A DNA stretch of 32,819 nucleotides, from NCBI GenBank assembly GCA_021825505.1, contig JAKAHP010000005.1, forward strand, positions 1 through 32,819, written 5' to 3'. Position numbers and translations under genes: made by a program. This document shows positions 30,132-32,819 of the stretch, in pieces (positions within the stretch are counted from its first letter, which is position 1; each line of letters begins with the position of its first letter). This DNA is from Pseudomonadota bacterium. GTDB lineage: Bacteria; Pseudomonadota; Gammaproteobacteria; Burkholderiales; Burkholderiaceae_C. A model generated the notes under the pieces. That model searched no databases. It saw only the letters and a program-made list of their open reading frames with translations, and had not been told where the DNA came from.

Positions 30132-31541
30132 ATGCTTTCAATCGCATCGAGCTCGCCGCGCAAGCGGCGCGTGCCGCTGGTCGCCGGGATGGCGCTGGCC
30201 TTGTTCGTGCTGGCGCTGGACGACGCCTGTGCCGGCGGCGCGCAGGGCCGGCCGCGCCAGATCACGCCGCTGCCCGGCAACCAGCTGAGCTTGCTCGACT
30301 TCAGCTCGCTCGACTTCAGCGACCCGCGCGACATACTGCGCGTGCCGCCTACGCGGGTGCTGAAGCATCCCGACCGCCAGGATGCGGCCGTGCTCGCCTG
30401 GCAGCTCGACGCGAAGCTGATGGCGCAGCGGCACGCCCGGGAAGCAGGTGAGCGCAAGCGCGAGCGCAGGGATCCGTACCAGACCGGCGCGTGGAAGCTG
30501 GAGTGGCTCGAGCAATCCGAGCACGCCAGGGTGACAATGGAACAACTCGTCGAGCAGGCGAAGCAGGCCCACCAGCGGGCGATGCAAGAGACGCAGCGCA
30601 CGCCGAAGCCCAAGCTGAAGTCGATCCTCAAGCAGGCGAAGCCGACCCACGAGCAGGCGGTGCACGCGACTCAGCCGAAGCCCAAGCTGAAGTCGATCCT
30701 CAAGCAGGCGAAGCCGATCCACGAGCAGGCGGTGCACGCGACTCAGCCGGAGCCGAAGCGGCTCGCCGTTCAGAGCGCCGCTCAGCGTCGCGATCCGCAG
30801 GGCAAGATCAACCGCGGCCGTTTCGCCAGCGAGGAGCGCGGCAACCTGAGCGATCTGCACGATAACCGGGGGACGGGGCGCGAGCTGCGGCCACGCTCGC
30901 TCGCCCCGCTCAAACCCATGGCAGCGCATTTGGGCGCTGGCTACCGGGATCCTGGGGTGCAAGCGGTGGCGCAGTGGGAGGGGACGCCGCTGGAGACGGC
31001 ATCAAGCCTTGAAGCGGTGCGCATGGCGATGCTCCACATCAAGTATTTCAACGGCTCCCACGACGCGCGGCAGACGGAGGCGCAATCGACCATCAACGCC
31101 TATATTCCGGCGCGGGACGGCGCCAGTTTCGACGACATCTGGCGCAACACGCTGGGATTGACTTACCGCCCGTTGCAAGCGCCCTGCGGCGATGTGCGCG
31201 CCGCGATCGAGCAGAGCATCGACGATCCCAGCCTCGACAACTCGCAGGTCGGCAGCGCGCTGATCGCGCTGCCGAGGCCGATGCGCTTTGCCGATCTGCC
31301 GCAGCGCGAGCGCATCGCGATGGTGATCGCGCGCAGCGAGCCTGATGGCGTATCGGCGCCACGCTATGCGGTCATCGGTCGCCCCGAGCCCGATAACGTC
31401 AATTTCCGCGTGGCCTGCCCGCGCTGGCATGACGACGGTGCGATGAGCATGACGATCGAGCGGCTGTCCAAGGTCAGCAAGACGACCTTGACGATGGATC
31501 GGGTGGTGTACGTGATCTATCGGCCGCTGCCACCGTCCTGA
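30132..31541 (+). CDS. Array gene I: exported repeat protein, unknown family
   Basis: A 469-residue protein. The signal peptide is SPRKRRVPLVAGMALALFVL ending DDACA, similar in its cleavage region to H. The mature part has a tandem LSLLDFSSLDFSD stretch, a long basic helical region and two 24-residue repeats (KLKSILKQAKP and HEQAVHATQ). The type-2 C-terminal domain (about 289-469) matches H and G: SSLEAVRMAMLHIKYFNG, DDIWRNTLGLTYRPL, IEQSIDDPSLDNSQVGSALI, FADLPQRERIAMVIARSEPD, APRYAVIG and VVYVIYRPLPPS. AAGGATC lies before the ATG. It is the last array gene; 276 bases separate it from prpB. Composition is host-like. No catalytic motif was recognised; a secreted or periplasmic product is inferred. 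Confidence 0.85.
   Translation: MLSIASSSPRKRRVPLVAGMALALFVLALDDACAGGAQGRPRQITPLPGNQLSLLDFSSLDFSDPRDILRVPPTRVLKHPDRQDAAVLAWQLDAKLMAQRHAREAGERKRERRDPYQTGAWKLEWLEQSEHARVTMEQLVEQAKQAHQRAMQETQRTPKPKLKSILKQAKPTHEQAVHATQPKPKLKSILKQAKPIHEQAVHATQPEPKRLAVQSAAQRRDPQGKINRGRFASEERGNLSDLHDNRGTGRELRPRSLAPLKPMAAHLGAGYRDPGVQAVAQWEGTPLETASSLEAVRMAMLHIKYFNGSHDARQTEAQSTINAYIPARDGASFDDIWRNTLGLTYRPLQAPCGDVRAAIEQSIDDPSLDNSQVGSALIALPRPMRFADLPQRERIAMVIARSEPDGVSAPRYAVIGRPEPDNVNFRVACPRWHDDGAMSMTIERLSKVSKTTLTMDRVVYVIYRPLPPS
30603..30746 (+). repeat. 72-bp tandem repeat in gene I
   Basis: Two nearly identical 72-base units (30603 and 30675) encode PKPKLKSILKQAKP then HEQAVHATQ; a third starts as PEPK and diverges. Frame is preserved. 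Confidence 0.93.
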
Positions 31542-31577
31542 CGCGGGCCCGGGCCGGGGCGTGTCGACCGGCCCGGC

Positions 31578-31626
31578 GCGTTTCATGGTCTGAAACGCGG
31601 AACCGAAACGTTCCATGATCGGAACG
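31578..31626. promoter_or_regulatory. Tandem palindromic activator sites upstream of prpB
   Basis: Two related palindromes: GCGTTTCA-N5-TGAAACGC at 31578-31598 and CGTTCC-N6-GGAACG at 31609-31626. They share the pattern CGTT-CATG-TC-AACG and lie about 145-190 bases before a -24/-12 promoter, the usual place for sites of a sigma-54 activator such as PrpR. PrpR itself is not in the window. Confidence 0.65.
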
Positions 31627-31768
31627 AGGCGGCCGCCGACGGCGCGCGCGCGTGCCGGGTTCGCGTCGCCCCCGGCACGCGTGCGCCGCGCGGTTTTCCT
31701 GCGCCGGCGCGGCCTTGGGCGGCATGCGCGAGGTCGGCGGCGGCGCGCCGCGCGCACGGCGCGCGGTT

Positions 31769-31784
31769 TGGCACGCGGTTTGCA
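31769..31784 (+). promoter_or_regulatory. Sigma-54 (-24/-12) promoter of prpB
   Basis: TGGCACG-N4-TTGCA matches the sigma-54 consensus fully. Transcription should start near 31795, leaving a short leader before the prpB ribosome binding site. It fits the known sigma-54/PrpR control of prp genes. Confidence 0.85.
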
Positions 31785-31817
31785 ATGCATGGCCGGTCCG
31801 ACCTTCGAGGAATAGCC

Positions 31818-32699
31818 ATGACGACTCCAGGAGCTGCCTTCCGCGCCGCGCTCAAAGCCGAATCGCCGCTGCAGGTGATCGGTGCGATCAACGCCAACCA
31901 CGCGCTGCTCGCGCGCCGCGCCGGCTACCGCGCGATCTATCTGTCGGGCGGGGGCGTCGCCGCCGGCTCGCTGGGCATGCCCGACCTGGGCATCAACACG
32001 CTCGACGACGTGCTGACCGACGTGCGCCGCATCACCGACGTGTGCGATCTGCCGCTGATCGTCGACATCGACACCGGCTTCGGCCCGAGCGCGTTCAACA
32101 TCGCGCGCACGGTCAAGAGCCTGATCAAGTTCGGCGCCGCCGGCTGCCACATCGAGGACCAGGTCGGCGCCAAGCGCTGCGGCCACCGTCCGGGCAAGGA
32201 AATCGTTCCGGCCGCCGAAATGGCCGATCGTGTGCGCGCCGCCGCCGACGCCAAGACCGACCCCGACTTCTTCCTGCTGGCGCGCACCGACGCGCTCGCC
32301 GTCGAAGGCGTGGAGCCGGCGCTGGAGCGCGCGCGGCTGTGCGTCGAGGCCGGTGCCGACGGCATCTTCGCGGAGGCGGTGCCCGACCTGGCCACCTACA
32401 AGCGCTTCGTCGACGAGCTCGGCGTGCCGATCCTGGCCAACATCACCGAATTCGGCAAGACGCCGCTGTTCACGCGCGACGAGCTCGCGTCGGTCGGCGT
32501 GGCCATCGCGCTGTATCCGCTGAGCGCGTTCCGCGCGATGAACAAGGCCGCCGAAATGGTCTACGAGACGCTGCGGCGCGAAGGCACGCAGCGTACGATC
32601 ATCGACCAGATGCAGACCCGCGAGGAGCTGTACGACCGCATCGGCTACCACGACTACGAACAGCGCCTCGACGCCGTGTTCGCGGCGACGCGCAAGTAA
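31818..32699 (+). CDS. prpB: 2-methylisocitrate lyase
   Basis: A 293-residue enzyme of the isocitrate lyase/PEP mutase superfamily. It cleaves 2-methylisocitrate to pyruvate and succinate, the last step of the methylcitrate cycle for propionyl-CoA, in the cytoplasm. The signature KRCGH is at about 119-123 with catalytic Cys121. IVDIDTGFG supplies metal-binding Asp residues, [18 protein letters not shown] is the family block, and the length equals typical PrpB. The ATG at 31818 follows GAGGAA; an in-frame ATG at 31785 overlaps the sigma-54 promoter and is unlikely. prpC follows after 32 bases, so prpBC form an operon. Control by sigma-54 with PrpR and methylcitrate as co-inducer is inferred from the promoter and family knowledge. 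Confidence 0.97.
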   Translation: MTTPGAAFRAALKAESPLQVIGAINANHALLARRAGYRAIYLSGGGVAAGSLGMPDLGINTLDDVLTDVRRITDVCDLPLIVDIDTGFGPSAFNIARTVKSLIKFGAAGCHIEDQVGAKRCGHRPGKEIVPAAEMADRVRAAADAKTDPDFFLLARTDALAVEGVEPALERARLCVEAGADGIFAEAVPDLATYKRFVDELGVPILANITEFGKTPLFTRDELASVGVAIALYPLSAFRAMNKAAEMVYETLRREGTQRTIIDQMQTREELYDRIGYHDYEQRLDAVFAATRK

Positions 32700-32731
32700 A
32701 CACAAGACCACGCCATCCCAAGGAGACCGCC

Positions 32732-32819
32732 ATGACCGAAACCGCCGCCGGCTTCAAGCCGAAGAAATCCGTCGCCCTGTCGGGTACCGTCGCCGGCAAC
32801 ACCGCGCTGTGCACCGTGG
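32732..32819 (+). CDS. prpC: 2-methylcitrate synthase, partial (3' end outside window)
   Basis: Only the first 29 codons are visible. MTETAAGFKPKKSVALSG then AGNTALCTV is the usual N-terminus of betaproteobacterial PrpC, which condenses propionyl-CoA with oxaloacetate. AAGGAG at 32720-32725 is ideally spaced from the ATG. The position directly after prpB supports the call. Confidence 0.9.
   Translation, partial: MTETAAGFKPKKSVALSGTVAGNTALCTV

Noticed and set aside
12278-31541. Type III effector cluster
   Set aside because: The N-termini are clear cleavable Sec-type signals rather than type III signals, and no secretion-apparatus or chaperone gene is present.

Overview
The window looks like the chromosome of a high-GC betaproteobacterium, most likely order Burkholderiales. 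The evidence is a prpB-prpC start with a sigma-54 promoter, an MCP opening [12 protein letters not shown], a PECR-like SDR / CaiC-like ligase / enoyl-CoA hydratase operon, and very GC-rich codon use. The genus cannot be fixed from sequence alone. No rRNA, tRNA, CRISPR array, transposase or integrase was seen.

Left part (1-11.9 kb), ordinary chromosome: a partial PP2C-like phosphatase; a TetR regulator divergent from an acyl-CoA operon (SDR, AMP-forming ligase, enoyl-CoA hydratase) with an 8+8 bp palindrome between them; an aldo/keto reductase divergent from a LysR regulator; a LysE/RhtB exporter; an MCP-CheW pair; an unrecognised lipoprotein; and a WrbA-type flavoprotein behind a perfect palindrome.

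Middle and right part (12.1-31.5 kb): an array of nine related genes (called A to I here; E is broken) for exported, Lys/Arg-rich, repeat-containing proteins I cannot assign to a known family. A-G share a nearly constant leader of about 190 bases with a conserved inverted repeat, and a nearly constant signal peptide (M-K-[HD]-C-x-x-A-x-WTRAPL). Their middles are shuffled modules and short tandem repeats. They end in one of two related C-terminal domains, most of the second type closing with VxYVIYRP. H and I have different signal peptides but the same C-terminal domain as G. The bodies of A-G look less GC-rich than the flanks.

The array grew by segmental duplication of a unit [exported gene - rsuA - SDR - leader]. 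Unit 1 kept rsuA and lost the SDR; unit 2 kept the SDR and lost most of rsuA; unit 3 (D-E) lost both. Small SDR fossils remain in other spacers. A Tat-exported multicopper oxidase with all four copper motifs sits between G and H.

Right end: prpB and the first codons of prpC (methylcitrate cycle), behind a textbook -24/-12 promoter and two tandem palindromes that look like activator sites.

The most novel content is the exported-protein array: its shared leader, its mosaic proteins and its birth-and-death history. Its function is unknown; an outward-facing, diversifying role is an inference.
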